Source of the DNA: JAXDBW01 sp034678405
GTDB lineage: Bacteria; Patescibacteriota; Patescibacteriia; UBA10025; JAHIVO01
Direction of reading: 5' to 3'
NCBI GenBank assembly: GCA_034678405.1
Contig: JAXDBW010000009.1
Location: 1 to 40,776 of the forward strand
Length of the DNA: 40,776 nt
Under the pieces are notes generated by a model. That model was not told the origin of the DNA, ran no database searches, and saw only the letters and a list, made by a program, of their open reading frames with translations. Each line of letters opens with the position of its first letter. Positions within the stretch are counted from its first letter, which is position 1. The position numbers and the translations under genes were made by a program. This document shows positions 17,971 through 26,419 of this stretch, piece after piece.

Positions 17971-17996
17971 GCCTAAGCTAGAGGTATGTGCCGTAT

Positions 17997-18025
17997 AGTA
18001 TACTAATTTCGATCTAAATGATCAA
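17997..18025 (-). promoter_or_regulatory. Probable promoter of the GT2 gene at 17146
   Basis: The minus strand reads TTGATC, a 17-base spacer, then TATACT, with the predicted start about 20 bases before the ATG at 17970. It overlaps the stop of the O-antigen-ligase-like gene, so it is an internal promoter of the polysaccharide run. Confidence 0.55.
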
Positions 18026-19538
18026 CTCCCGCCGAGGTATTTGTAAAGCGTAATTCTCGTTCGATAGCGTATATGGTCGCAGCGCTGAGGATGATGAGGC
18101 CCAATCCTAGCGGATGATTGATATACGGCGTGGTGGCATGCACGACTATCAACATAATTAAAGAAAAGAGAACCGCCAGAATAAGATAGTACCCACTACC
18201 ATGCCGAGTCGCCGGAAGCAGCTGGACTCCTCGGCGCAGGATTGCCCATAAGAAATAAAGCACAACCATCATACCAACAAGCCCCGTTTCTGTGATAATA
18301 TCCAAATATCCCCACTCAAACGAATATGTGGTATATGCTCCCCCGTTTACTGCGGCTGTGCGAGGGTCTAAGGATTGGTATGTCACAGTAGTGCCAAATC
18401 CAGTGCCAAAAAACGGTCTTGCGAATGCCTCATTTACGAGCGGTGATAATAGCTGGAAACGACTGCCTATGGCTGACTCATCGGTGTCAGTAACCCGCTC
18501 AGTGACCAGCGACGTAGCTGATACACCACTCCCTGATGATCCGGGAAGAGGAACATTAACAATCCCTGAAATAACTCCAATATCAACTACTAAAACAAGT
18601 GCCCCGATACCTGCGAGTACCAGAATTCGCCGTAGCGACAATGTTTTACTCGCCACAAGCCACACAATCAGGATAAGTCCCGTTGCCGCACCAGCTAGCC
18701 AGAGGCTACGGGAAAAACTCACTATATATACCGTACTGAGCAGAATTAATAGCGCGAAACGAGCTATCGACTGTCGCAAAGGGGGCATCCGACGTTTGGT
18801 AACTATCAGCAGAATCCCCAACCCAATCAAGCACACAACTATCCACAAATGACCTTGGAAAAAGATACGATAGTAACTACTCACCACTGGGGAGATCTCC
18901 CCGACTCGCGTATCTCGGATCCATGTATATATAGTCCGGATGTAGTGCGTATCAGTCGCATGGGCAAAGTAAAACAAAGCCAGCAGGGTTTTGACTGAAA
19001 TCGCTACTACTGCAGCGAGTAACACGGAGACTGTTTGGTAGATACGTTTCCAGCTATTTACCACCGTAATCGCAACGGGGAATAAGCCAAGATATAAATA
19101 GCCATTCATATCAAAGAAGATATCCTGCCATGGATGACCCTGCAGCGCGCCATTGATTACCCCAATCACAATCATAGCAAGCCAGAGAACCAATGGAGTA
19201 AAAAACCAGGTGTGCCGTATAGTAAATCGCCTTTTGCGAACTGCGTAGAGAAGCCAAGCCAGGAACACAACAAAAAAAATGCCCAGCCGAACTGATACAT
19301 GGAACGTACCAGCGTCGTAGGAAAACAAATATCCAAATGAGCCAATAACCAGCTCAGCCAATACTATCCACCAGCCATACTCGAGGCGCCAGAGACTGAG
19401 GCCAAGCGTCGCGAACACAATTATCATGAATACTAATTCATTGACCATGGGAAAGATATGGCCTACGAGGGAAAGGCATTCAATTAAGACGATGGTGACT
19501 ACTGTAATGGCAAATATTTTTGACTCGAGACGAAACAT
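18003..19538 (-). CDS. O-antigen ligase/polymerase-like membrane protein
   Basis: This is a polytopic protein of 511 residues with about twelve membrane segments and one large outer loop (about residues 315-395). That loop contains 'ESAIGSRFQLL' and the conserved 'PFFGTGFGTTV', the pattern of the Wzy/WaaL O-antigen ligase superfamily. Such proteins polymerise or attach undecaprenyl-linked glycans outside the membrane. Ligase and polymerase cannot be told apart from sequence alone; with no lipid A genes in view, a polymerase or a protein or wall ligase is more likely. Its ATG follows the upstream GT2 stop as TAA-CT-ATG. Confidence 0.82.
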   Translation of the reverse strand: MFRLESKIFAITVVTIVLIECLSLVGHIFPMVNELVFMIIVFATLGLSLWRLEYGWWIVLAELVIGSFGYLFSYDAGTFHVSVRLGIFFVVFLAWLLYAVRKRRFTIRHTWFFTPLVLWLAMIVIGVINGALQGHPWQDIFFDMNGYLYLGLFPVAITVVNSWKRIYQTVSVLLAAVVAISVKTLLALFYFAHATDTHYIRTIYTWIRDTRVGEISPVVSSYYRIFFQGHLWIVVCLIGLGILLIVTKRRMPPLRQSIARFALLILLSTVYIVSFSRSLWLAGAATGLILIVWLVASKTLSLRRILVLAGIGALVLVVDIGVISGIVNVPLPGSSGSGVSATSLVTERVTDTDESAIGSRFQLLSPLVNEAFARPFFGTGFGTTVTYQSLDPRTAAVNGGAYTTYSFEWGYLDIITETGLVGMMVVLYFLWAILRRGVQLLPATRHGSGYYLILAVLFSLIMLIVVHATTPYINHPLGLGLIILSAATIYAIERELRFTNTSAGVDHLDRN

Positions 19539-19540
19539 AG

Positions 19541-20410
19541 TTAGAGATCTCTATTTCTTTTTCTTGCCCCCACTATCTGCTGTAGTACGGCTAACATAAT
19601 ACTGATTGGATATATACAACTCAGTATAGCAACTGCAAACCTGCTGCCATGCTTGCGGAAATACCGGATAATACTGTGATTCAAAATCATTTGTAGCCTG
19701 ATTGGGCTGCGCTGCGTAAAGCTGGCTCCCTTATGATGTAAGACCGTCGCTTGGGTGGTATAGTACGTCTGCCATCCATAGTCAAACGCTCTGGCGCAGT
19801 AATCAACCTCCTCGTACCAAATATAAAAACCTTCGTCTAGCAAACCCACTGTGCGTAGAACATCTCTGCGAATGAGAAAAAAAGCTCCCATCACCTGCGG
19901 CACTTCCGCATCACGGGTATAATCAAAGCTGTTCATATAGTAGCGCTGAACCGCTCGCATGCTAGGGAAAAAGTTATGGAGTTTGAGCATGATCATCACG
20001 TGCGAAAAAAGGTCTGGGAACTGACGTACTGACGACTGGATAGTGCCATCTGGATATCGTAATTGACAGCCGAGTATACCAACTTGGGGCTTGTCATGAA
20101 GTACTGCCAAGGCGGTGTGTAGTGATTGAGGCGTCAATTCGGTATCAGGATTGAGTAATAGTATATCGCCATCGGTGGTCTGCGCAATTGCTTGATTACA
20201 TGCTCGGGCAAAACCATTGTTTTTTTTATTTGCAATAAGCCGTACCCAAGGGAACTCCTCACGTACCATGGCGCTTGAATTATCAGAAGAGTTATTGTCA
20301 ACCACAAATACATCGACCGTACTTCGGTCTGTTGTTTCTCCAATCGAACGAAGACACTGTTCCAGTTGCGGACGGACATTCCATGATACAATAACAATCG
20401 TGCATCGCAT
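19541..20410 (-). CDS. GT2-family glycosyltransferase
   Basis: The 289-residue protein has the GT-A signature 'TIVIVSWNVRPQLEQCLRSI', then 'VFVVDNNSSDNSSAMVREEFP' and 'NNGFARACNQAI'. A metal site 'LLLNPDTEL' and a 'WYEEVDYC' acceptor/base motif follow. A hydrophobic C-terminal segment (about 262-283) may tether it to the membrane. The pattern is that of rhamnosyl- or galactofuranosyltransferases of surface glycans. It lies between another GT2 gene (37 bases upstream) and the ligase-like gene (2 bases downstream). Confidence 0.9.
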   Translation of the reverse strand: MRCTIVIVSWNVRPQLEQCLRSIGETTDRSTVDVFVVDNNSSDNSSAMVREEFPWVRLIANKKNNGFARACNQAIAQTTDGDILLLNPDTELTPQSLHTALAVLHDKPQVGILGCQLRYPDGTIQSSVRQFPDLFSHVMIMLKLHNFFPSMRAVQRYYMNSFDYTRDAEVPQVMGAFFLIRRDVLRTVGLLDEGFYIWYEEVDYCARAFDYGWQTYYTTQATVLHHKGASFTQRSPIRLQMILNHSIIRYFRKHGSRFAVAILSCIYPISIMLAVLQQIVGARKRNRDL

Positions 20411-20447
20411 GTGTATAAGGCTACCGATTATTTAATAAATATGCAAC

Positions 20448-21095
20448 CTACCGACGACCGGAAATCCGCCGCAATAATATACGGATGGCTGACCCCAGAG
20501 AAAACCCGGAAATCCCTTGCCGCTGCAATGGGGCGCTGAATAACCGCTCATTATGCCACACGCCGACCTTATCGTCGTCCAGCATACGTTTCCACAGATC
20601 CCAATCTTGATATCGCTTGAGCGATTCGTCAAAGCCGATAAAATCTCTCCGTCGAATCAGTGACATCGTGCTGATGTAGTTTTCTTTCCGTAGGCGCTCG
20701 GCATCAAATGGGAATAGGTCAAACGTATGAATACCAAAACGAAAATTGCAGTAGCAGTACGCTGCCTCAGGATGAGCAGAGAGCGTCTGCACGAGACGAG
20801 AAATTATATATGGCTTTGGCTGTACATCGGCATCACAAAAGAAAACATACTCGCCATGGCTAACGGCGAACCCCGCGTTTCGAGCGGCGGCGGCACCGGC
20901 ATTCGCCTGGGACAGGACTGTAACCCGATCAGCAAAACTACTCAGAATTTCGGCAGTATTGTCGGTGGAGCCATCATTTACTACAATAACCTCAATCGGG
21001 TCATAGTCCTGAGCCAGCACGCCATGTATCGTCCGTGCGATCGTTTTGGCTGATTGATAACAGGGAATAATGACGCTGACGAGAGGCTTGCTCAT
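20448..21095 (-). CDS. Short GT2-family glycosyltransferase
   Basis: The 215-residue protein has a canonical GT-A start ('VSVIIPCYQSAKTIARTI'), 'VIVVNDGSTDNT' and the DxD metal site 'FFCDADV', then 'FDESLKRYQDWDLWKRM', which supplies the catalytic acidic residues. At 215 residues it is shorter than most GT2 proteins because it stops soon after the catalytic domain and has no membrane tail. The reading frame is intact, so this looks like a genuine short form rather than a broken gene. Its ATG overlaps the TGA of the upstream GT4 gene (ATGA). Confidence 0.88.
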   Translation of the reverse strand: MSKPLVSVIIPCYQSAKTIARTIHGVLAQDYDPIEVIVVNDGSTDNTAEILSSFADRVTVLSQANAGAAAARNAGFAVSHGEYVFFCDADVQPKPYIISRLVQTLSAHPEAAYCYCNFRFGIHTFDLFPFDAERLRKENYISTMSLIRRRDFIGFDESLKRYQDWDLWKRMLDDDKVGVWHNERLFSAPLQRQGISGFSLGSAIRILLRRISGRR

Positions 21096-22234
21096 AGGGT
21101 AGCAATCAGAGAATGGATAGCTGCGGACTGCTCGGCGACTGGGTGATCCTGCCGAGCAGCTATCTCGCCAGCTCTGCCCAATTCATTTCGAAGGCGCGGA
21201 TCTCGATAGAGTGTCAGAATTGCTTCACCTATTTCACTAATCGAACTTGGGTTTACTAGTATCCCAGTCTTATTGTGTTGTACAACCTCAGGTACCCCCC
21301 CACTACGTCCCGCAATCACTGGTTTGCGGTATAGTCCAGCTTCTCGATACACCATCCCGTATCCTTCGACGTCAACGACGTGTCCATTGGCATCATGCAA
21401 TTCTCGGGAGGGCATGATACACACATCAGCAGCGGTATAATACAATGCCAATTCCTCATCTGACACACGACCGGCAAACTGGACAATATCAGTCAGTCCT
21501 AATGCATGAGCCATTGTGCGCAATGTTTGTTCTAACGGACCGGTGCCTACAATACAATAACGTAACGTGGGTACCTGATTCCGAATTCGGGCTAGGGCCC
21601 GTAACGTATAATCAATCCCCTTGCGGGCTACGAGATTGCCTACACTGAGGAGTACAAAAGCTCGGTTAAGTTTATGGATTTGTTTAAAACTCTCCAGATC
21701 CTGAGCATACACTTCGGTATACCGATGGGACGGCACTGACGGATAGGCGACCACAGTTTTGCCCACTTTGGCTCTGTACTCTTGAGCTAGTTTTTTTGTA
21801 TAGTGACTATTGGCAATAATCCCATCAGCATTCAGTAAAATTGCTCGTATTAGTCGGCGTTTACGAGCGGAGCGGCTGGAAATGACAAGGTCCTGGCCAT
21901 AGACATATACCACGTATTTGATGCCGAGGATGCGTTTCAACAGTAGCGCCACTGTACCTACCGGCAAAATCTGTCCTACCTGGATTATCTCGATGGGGTA
22001 TTTCTTCACCAGTCTCCATACATGCCAGGCGAGGCGTAGCCAGTGAGGCCATATCAGCTGATACAAAAACGGCCTCCGCTCAATGGTGACAGGGCTAGCA
22101 ATATCTACTGTGGCTGGAGGTGCGAGTACTACTATCTCATCGGATGAGAACGATTTTGCAAAATTCCATAAGGAGTGGCTGACCCCGCCATACGTCGGAG
22201 GAAAGTCGGCTGTCACGAGAAGTGATTTCTTCAT
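21092..22234 (-). CDS. GT4-family glycosyltransferase
   Basis: The 380-residue GT-B enzyme starts 'LLVTADFPPTYGGVSHSLW', a typical glycine-rich acceptor-domain loop, and has 'VVYVYGQDLV' in the middle. Its donor domain runs from 'LLSVGNLVARKGIDYTL' to the EX7E motif 'EGYGMVYREAGLYRKPVI', followed by 'GRSGGVPEVV'. This resembles phosphatidylinositol-mannosyltransferase-type enzymes, though the substrate is unknown. It overlaps the flippase gene upstream and the short GT2 gene downstream by 4 bases each (ATGA). A 'GGAAGAGA' before its ATG is one of the few purine-rich stretches at Shine-Dalgarno distance in the window. Confidence 0.9.
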   Translation of the reverse strand: MKKSLLVTADFPPTYGGVSHSLWNFAKSFSSDEIVVLAPPATVDIASPVTIERRPFLYQLIWPHWLRLAWHVWRLVKKYPIEIIQVGQILPVGTVALLLKRILGIKYVVYVYGQDLVISSRSARKRRLIRAILLNADGIIANSHYTKKLAQEYRAKVGKTVVAYPSVPSHRYTEVYAQDLESFKQIHKLNRAFVLLSVGNLVARKGIDYTLRALARIRNQVPTLRYCIVGTGPLEQTLRTMAHALGLTDIVQFAGRVSDEELALYYTAADVCIMPSRELHDANGHVVDVEGYGMVYREAGLYRKPVIAGRSGGVPEVVQHNKTGILVNPSSISEIGEAILTLYRDPRLRNELGRAGEIAARQDHPVAEQSAAIHSLIATL

Positions 22235-23718
22235 GAAAATCTCTTCCTTAATGATCCAAATAGTGCCTGGATATCGGACCGATTGACCCCACCCACGGCA
22301 TAAATCACAATAGCGTAGACGATCGCCCCAAATGGAATAGAAACGAAAATAGTAACGTACTCTCTGCTGACAAAGAGTATTGTACCCATGATACTGGCGG
22401 CGGCTAGTACCTTGCCGAGGGTCTTGAGCAAAAATCTTTTATCGTACTCAACTATCTTACCAACCCACCGCAGACCAAGGAAGAATAGGACAAACCCGCT
22501 CACAAATGCGCTCACCGCCGCACCATTAAAAGAGTACTGAGGACTCAACCATAGATTAAGTGCAACGTTTATCACGACAGTAATCGCCATATTCCGAGTA
22601 TTAATAATTTGGCGGTTACAGGCGTTCAAAAAGGCACCGACCGGAAAATTTAGGAAAACAACAATCAGGCTTGAAATTAAAATGCGTAGTGGCAGAATAG
22701 AAGTCTCGAAGTCAGCGCCATATACGGTAATAATAATCTTGTCCGCAAGCGTAACCATGCCGACGGAGATAGGTATAGCGAGTACCATGAGGTAATGCAT
22801 AGCCTTCTGAAATGTCTTCGCGAGGTCTTTTTTTGAGGAAATATAGTATGCACTCATCGCCGGGAAAATACTTGCGGCGAATGCTGAGGGAAGAAATTCA
22901 AGGGCAAAGGTTAATTTGTGTGCCGTGACATACCACCCGACATGGCTTTGGCCATGGAAATAGAGAAGCAAAAATCGATCAGTATACGTATATATTTTTA
23001 CAAAAATTGCTGCCACCGCGAATGGGATAGCAATCCGCAAAAACTTCTTAATAATATTTGTGTCCCAGCCGAGTCTGACTCGTATTCCGGCCTTTTTCCG
23101 AAGTACGGTGTACGAAAAAATAAAGTTAAAGGTACTACCAATAACAACGGCGATGAATAAGGCCTGCAGCCCCCACCCAAGTTGTAAGCTCAAGACACCA
23201 AATATAATAGTAAATATTTGCGTCCCAACCATTCCCATAGCTTCAAACTTCATGTTTTGTAGTCCGCGGAACACGGCAAAAAACGTAAGTGTGAATGTGT
23301 CAAGCACAACTACTATTGCGTCGAGATACAACACTGTTTTGACCAGAGCCGAATACCCGGAAAAATTGGTAAAGAGCCCCATAGCAGTAATAATAACAAA
23401 CGCAAATACTGCTTTTATACCGAGGATGCTACCCAAATAATCCTCTACTTTGTGTGGTGCTCGAGCAATCTCCCGGACCAACACCACACTCAAACTAAAA
23501 TCAATTAAAATCAGGAGGATCGGAATGAGGGATTTAACCGGATCATACAAACCGAGGTCTACCGGACCCAGCACTCTGGCGATGTAAATAAAATACAGAA
23601 AGGACAGTACCTTCTGTAGGATAAATGCGAGCGTTAGGTAGCTCGTGTTCTTGAGGATGCGTTCTTGGCCATTAGGTGCAGACGGTGATACAGCTGTCTT
23701 CTCGTCTGATGTGTCCAT
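22231..23718 (-). CDS. Polysaccharide flippase (Wzx/RfbX-like, MOP superfamily)
   Basis: The 495-residue polytopic protein has about 12-14 hydrophobic segments. Near the N-terminus is the family-typical 'LTLAFILQKVLSFLYFIYIA' followed by 'RVLGPVDLGLYD', the hallmark of Wzx-type lipid-linked oligosaccharide exporters. It should flip undecaprenyl-linked glycans assembled by the neighbouring glycosyltransferases. It begins just 6 bases after the rpsI stop codon with no visible terminator, so at least some of its transcription probably comes from the ribosomal operon. The downstream GT4 overlaps by 4 bases. Confidence 0.9.
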   Translation of the reverse strand: MDTSDEKTAVSPSAPNGQERILKNTSYLTLAFILQKVLSFLYFIYIARVLGPVDLGLYDPVKSLIPILLILIDFSLSVVLVREIARAPHKVEDYLGSILGIKAVFAFVIITAMGLFTNFSGYSALVKTVLYLDAIVVVLDTFTLTFFAVFRGLQNMKFEAMGMVGTQIFTIIFGVLSLQLGWGLQALFIAVVIGSTFNFIFSYTVLRKKAGIRVRLGWDTNIIKKFLRIAIPFAVAAIFVKIYTYTDRFLLLYFHGQSHVGWYVTAHKLTFALEFLPSAFAASIFPAMSAYYISSKKDLAKTFQKAMHYLMVLAIPISVGMVTLADKIIITVYGADFETSILPLRILISSLIVVFLNFPVGAFLNACNRQIINTRNMAITVVINVALNLWLSPQYSFNGAAVSAFVSGFVLFFLGLRWVGKIVEYDKRFLLKTLGKVLAAASIMGTILFVSREYVTIFVSIPFGAIVYAIVIYAVGGVNRSDIQALFGSLRKRFS

Positions 23719-23724
23719 GGCGTA

Positions 23725-24228
23725 TTACCGTTTCTGCCACTGTGGAGCGCGGCGGGCTTTCTTCAAGCCATATTTCTTACGCTCTTTGACCCGTGCATCA
23801 ACGGTTAGTAATTTATGTGAGCGGAGAACCGCTTTTTGCGATTCGTCCTGTTTGACGAGGACGCGGCTAATGCCGAGGCGAATGCTTTCGGCCTGACCCC
23901 GTACCCCACCGCCAGCAACCTTGATAGTAAAACCACCAGCGGATTCTGCATTGGCGACAACGAGCGGCTCACGGACAATTCGCTGGAGGGCGGGCTGAGA
24001 GAAAAATTTCTCAACTTTTTTATCATTAATAACAATCCCCTGATCACCACCGGGGTAAAAACGAACCCGCGCTACCGACCGCTTGCGCCGGCCAACCGCA
24101 CTGAGATACTCCTTGCGCTTTTTTGGAGTTTTCTTGACCACTGGAGTCTCGACGACTTTCTTTGGTTTTGGGGTGGTTGTTTTTTTCTTCGTAGTCGTCC
24201 GGGTTGTTTTTTTCTTTACAGTTGGCAT
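23725..24228 (-). CDS. rpsI: Ribosomal protein S9 with a lysine/threonine-rich N-terminal extension
   Basis: S9 is a small-subunit protein whose C-terminal tail reaches the P-site tRNA. I chose the ATG at 24228 (MPTVKKKTT), 4 bases after the rplM stop, giving 167 residues; an upstream start at 24246 would overlap rplM. The S9 fold begins around residue 41 ('YLSAVGRRKRSVARVRFYPGG') and ends with the conserved 'KKYGLKKARRAPQWQKR', which has the terminal KR. The preceding 40 residues are almost entirely Lys, Thr and Pro, are not part of the conserved fold, and are probably disordered and RNA-binding. The pair L13-S9 is conserved across bacteria. Confidence 0.95.
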   Translation of the reverse strand: MPTVKKKTTRTTTKKKTTTPKPKKVVETPVVKKTPKKRKEYLSAVGRRKRSVARVRFYPGGDQGIVINDKKVEKFFSQPALQRIVREPLVVANAESAGGFTIKVAGGGVRGQAESIRLGISRVLVKQDESQKAVLRSHKLLTVDARVKERKKYGLKKARRAPQWQKR

Positions 24229-24232
24229 AATC

Positions 24233-24592
24233 CTAGTTCTTTTCAAACGTTATGTGGCGAAGCATGGCTGGACGTAACTTATTATTCGGAAGCATATTAT
24301 GAATAACGGCCATAAATAATTTGTCTGGGCCGTCGGCATAGAGCTCCTGCCATGTGCGAGAGCGCATGCCGCCAGGATATCCGGTATTCCGCCATTTTCG
24401 ATTCTGATTTAGCTTTTTTTCATCGACTTTGACCCGATCGATATGCTGGATGACCACGTGCACCGCGGGGGCGAGGTGTGGAGCAAACGAAGCGTTTCGC
24501 TTGCCACGGAGATAGCTCGCCACTTCAGATGCGAGTCGGCCAATTGGTCGATCCGTTGCATCAATAGTTATTGTTGATTGCTCTGTAGCCAT
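24233..24592 (-). CDS. rplM: Ribosomal protein L13, short form
   Basis: L13 is an early-assembling large-subunit protein. The real start is the ATG at 24592 (MATEQSTITIDATD); the open frame extends upstream into rplQ, but that part has no L13 similarity. At 119 residues it is shorter than the usual 140-145: the fold is intact through 'GYPGGMRSRTWQEL' and 'MLPNNKLRPAMLRHITFE', but the C-terminal strand and 'EHPHxAQ' tail are missing. It starts 7 bases after the rplQ stop. Confidence 0.94.
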   Translation of the reverse strand: MATEQSTITIDATDRPIGRLASEVASYLRGKRNASFAPHLAPAVHVVIQHIDRVKVDEKKLNQNRKWRNTGYPGGMRSRTWQELYADGPDKLFMAVIHNMLPNNKLRPAMLRHITFEKN

Positions 24593-24599
24593 AATGCTT

Positions 24600-24953
24600 T
24601 TATGATACCAATTCGAGAATGACGACGCGCGCGCCATCACCGACGCGATTTCGCACCTTAATAATTCGGGTGTACCCCCCATTCCGCTCGGCGAATCGAG
24701 GACTAACGGTGTCGAGAATCCGCTTGGCGGCGGCGGCACTCCCCGTTCGAGCAATCAGTGTGCGTCGTGCGGTGAGAGTGTTGTTCTTTCCCACGGTGAT
24801 GAGCCGCTCAATGCGAGGTTTGATAGCCTTTGCCCGAGATTCCGTGGTTTGAATGCGTCCATGAAGAAAGAAGGACTGTAGTAAATTTTTCTCCGTCGCG
24901 CGTCGGAGTGAGCGGTGTGCTCCGAGATTTTTTTTAATCTTGCGATGCCGCAT
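24600..24953 (-). CDS. rplQ: Ribosomal protein L17
   Basis: L17 lies near the exit tunnel of the large subunit. The 117-residue protein begins 'MRHRKIKKNLGAHRSLRRA' and includes 'IQTTESRAKAIKPRIERLIT', both diagnostic of the family. It ends 'GDGARVVILELV'. It follows rpoA by 5 bases, the classical alpha-operon order. Nothing is unusual in length or motifs. Confidence 0.97.
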   Translation of the reverse strand: MRHRKIKKNLGAHRSLRRATEKNLLQSFFLHGRIQTTESRAKAIKPRIERLITVGKNNTLTARRTLIARTGSAAAAKRILDTVSPRFAERNGGYTRIIKVRNRVGDGARVVILELVS

Positions 24954-24958
24954 GGGTG

Positions 24959-25771
24959 TTACTTAGCTGATTCTTCACTTTTCTTCGGTCGTCCACGTTT
25001 TTTCTTTGGCTTTTCTTCTTTTTCCTCAACTACTGCTTCAGCGGTGTCTTCTTTTTTTTCTGCTGCTACTTCTGGCTTGGTAGTATCACCGTGTTTAGCA
25101 ATAACGGCAAAGTGATCAACCAGTGTCTGGGCGGCATACCGAACCGCCTCCTCTGGAGTGATGGTGCCATCTGTCGTTACCGATAGAATAATACGGTCAT
25201 AGTTAGTCATTTGGCCAACACGAACATTCTCGACTCGATAGTTAACATTCCGGATTGGTGTAAATATGGCGTCAACATTGATAACGCCTAATTCACTTTC
25301 TTTTTTATCGAGGTTCTCTACTGGCTGGTATCCTCGACCCTCTTTGATCGTCAATTCCATTTCCAGTGTTGCGGACTTGTCTGATATCGTCGCGATAACC
25401 AAATCAGTGTTTGATAGCGTCACTTCACTGGTGAGGCTGATGTCTTTACCAGTCACTTTGCCATCGCCCGATGCTTTGAGGGTTACTTTTGTTTCCTCAG
25501 TGTCGTGCAGTTTGAAACGAAGCTTTTTCAAATTAAGAATTACTTGCACCATATCTTCCTTAACACCAGGGATAGTAGTAAACTCATGGGTCACCCCTTT
25601 GATCTTCACCGCGGTGACAGCTGCACCAGGCAGAGATGATAGTAAGACACGGCGAAGTGAGTTGCCCAGTGTGTTGCCATATCCCGGGTACGCGGGGCCA
25701 ATAATAATATCGGCTTGGTTTTCGCCGGTTTCTTTTATGTCGATTGATTCGGAGAGGCTGAGCTGTTCCAT
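24959..25771 (-). CDS. rpoA: RNA polymerase alpha subunit without alpha-CTD, ending in an AT-hook-like tail
   Basis: The alpha dimer nucleates RNA polymerase assembly. Residues 1 to about 227 form the complete N-terminal assembly domain, including 'NTLGNSLRRVLLSSLPGAAV' (beta-subunit contact) and 'TPEEAVRYAAQTLVDHF' at its end. The normal linker and C-terminal domain (alpha-CTD, which binds UP elements and activators) are absent. Instead, residues 228-270 form an acidic then basic low-complexity tail containing KKKRGRPKKS (about 256-265), an AT-hook-like core. The total of 270 residues compares with about 315-330 in most bacteria. The gene lies in the usual rpsD-rpoA-rplQ order. The reading frame is intact, so this is not a frameshifted CTD. 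Confidence 0.96.
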   Translation of the reverse strand: MEQLSLSESIDIKETGENQADIIIGPAYPGYGNTLGNSLRRVLLSSLPGAAVTAVKIKGVTHEFTTIPGVKEDMVQVILNLKKLRFKLHDTEETKVTLKASGDGKVTGKDISLTSEVTLSNTDLVIATISDKSATLEMELTIKEGRGYQPVENLDKKESELGVINVDAIFTPIRNVNYRVENVRVGQMTNYDRIILSVTTDGTITPEEAVRYAAQTLVDHFAVIAKHGDTTKPEVAAEKKEDTAEAVVEEKEEKPKKKRGRPKKSEESAK

Positions 25772-25799
25772 AGTGTTGTGGCGAGTGCCTGGTTAAATA

Positions 25800-26414
25800 T
25801 TATCGTGAGTAAAATTCAATAATCAAAGAAGTGTCAAAACCCTGCTGGAGATCATCGTCGACTGGCGCACCGGTGACACTACCTTCGAGTTTACTCGCAT
25901 TAGTAATCTGAAGCCATCCCGGTACGTCTTTTTCATTGAGTCCTTTGATACGCTCTGCGTAGAGGGGACTCGCGAGCAGCTTTTCTTTGATACTAATAGT
26001 ATCTTTCACCTTCACTTGATAGGATGGAATATTTACTTTGCGGCCGTTGACGAGCACGTGGCCGTGGCTGACAGCCTGTCGAGCGGCTTCTCGACTCGGA
26101 GCAAAACCGAGACGGTAGAGTGTATTATCGAGACGCATTTCGAGCAGCTGCACAAGGTTTGCTCCGGCGTTGCCTCGGGATTTTTTCGCTTTTGCGACAT
26201 AGTTCCGGAACTGCCGCTCAAGCACATGATATATGCGTGAGGCTTTCTGCTTTTCTCGTAGCTGAATACCGTACTCAGTCAAGCGCTGCTTGCCTTTTGG
26301 CCCGTGTTGACCAGGTCGATACGGACGTTTTATCACCGGACACTTGGGTGAGTCGCAGAGCTTCTCACCAAATTGCCGGCACAGTTTATGTTTTGGGCCA
26401 GTATATCGTGCCAT
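25800..26414 (-). CDS. rpsD: Ribosomal protein S4 (partly zinc-type)
   Basis: S4 initiates assembly of the 30S body. The 204-residue protein has 'RYTGPKHKLCRQFGEKLC' at its start, and an S4 RNA-binding domain around 95-155 ('RLDNTLYRLGFAPSREAARQ'). It ends with the universal 'LIIEFYSR'. The N-terminal cysteines C12, C20 and C25 resemble the zinc site of the Thermus protein. The first cysteine of that site is a histidine here (H9), so zinc binding is plausible but not certain. It starts 5 bases after the rpsK stop. Confidence 0.97.
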   Translation of the reverse strand: MARYTGPKHKLCRQFGEKLCDSPKCPVIKRPYRPGQHGPKGKQRLTEYGIQLREKQKASRIYHVLERQFRNYVAKAKKSRGNAGANLVQLLEMRLDNTLYRLGFAPSREAARQAVSHGHVLVNGRKVNIPSYQVKVKDTISIKEKLLASPLYAERIKGLNEKDVPGWLQITNASKLEGSVTGAPVDDDLQQGFDTSLIIEFYSR

Positions 26415-26419
26415 AGCTG

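Noticed and set aside
18292..18852. A 186-codon plus-strand open frame
   Set aside because: It is antisense to the O-antigen-ligase-like membrane protein; its composition (Ser/Thr/Pro/Arg-rich) is what the complement of a hydrophobic gene gives.
20448..21095. Short GT2 gene as a possible pseudogene
   Set aside because: All catalytic motifs are in one intact frame and the stop is clean, so it is better read as a genuine short enzyme.
24593..24754. N-terminal extension of L13 implied by the longest open frame
   Set aside because: The first 54 residues overlap rplQ and look nothing like L13; the internal ATG at 24592 begins the conserved fold.
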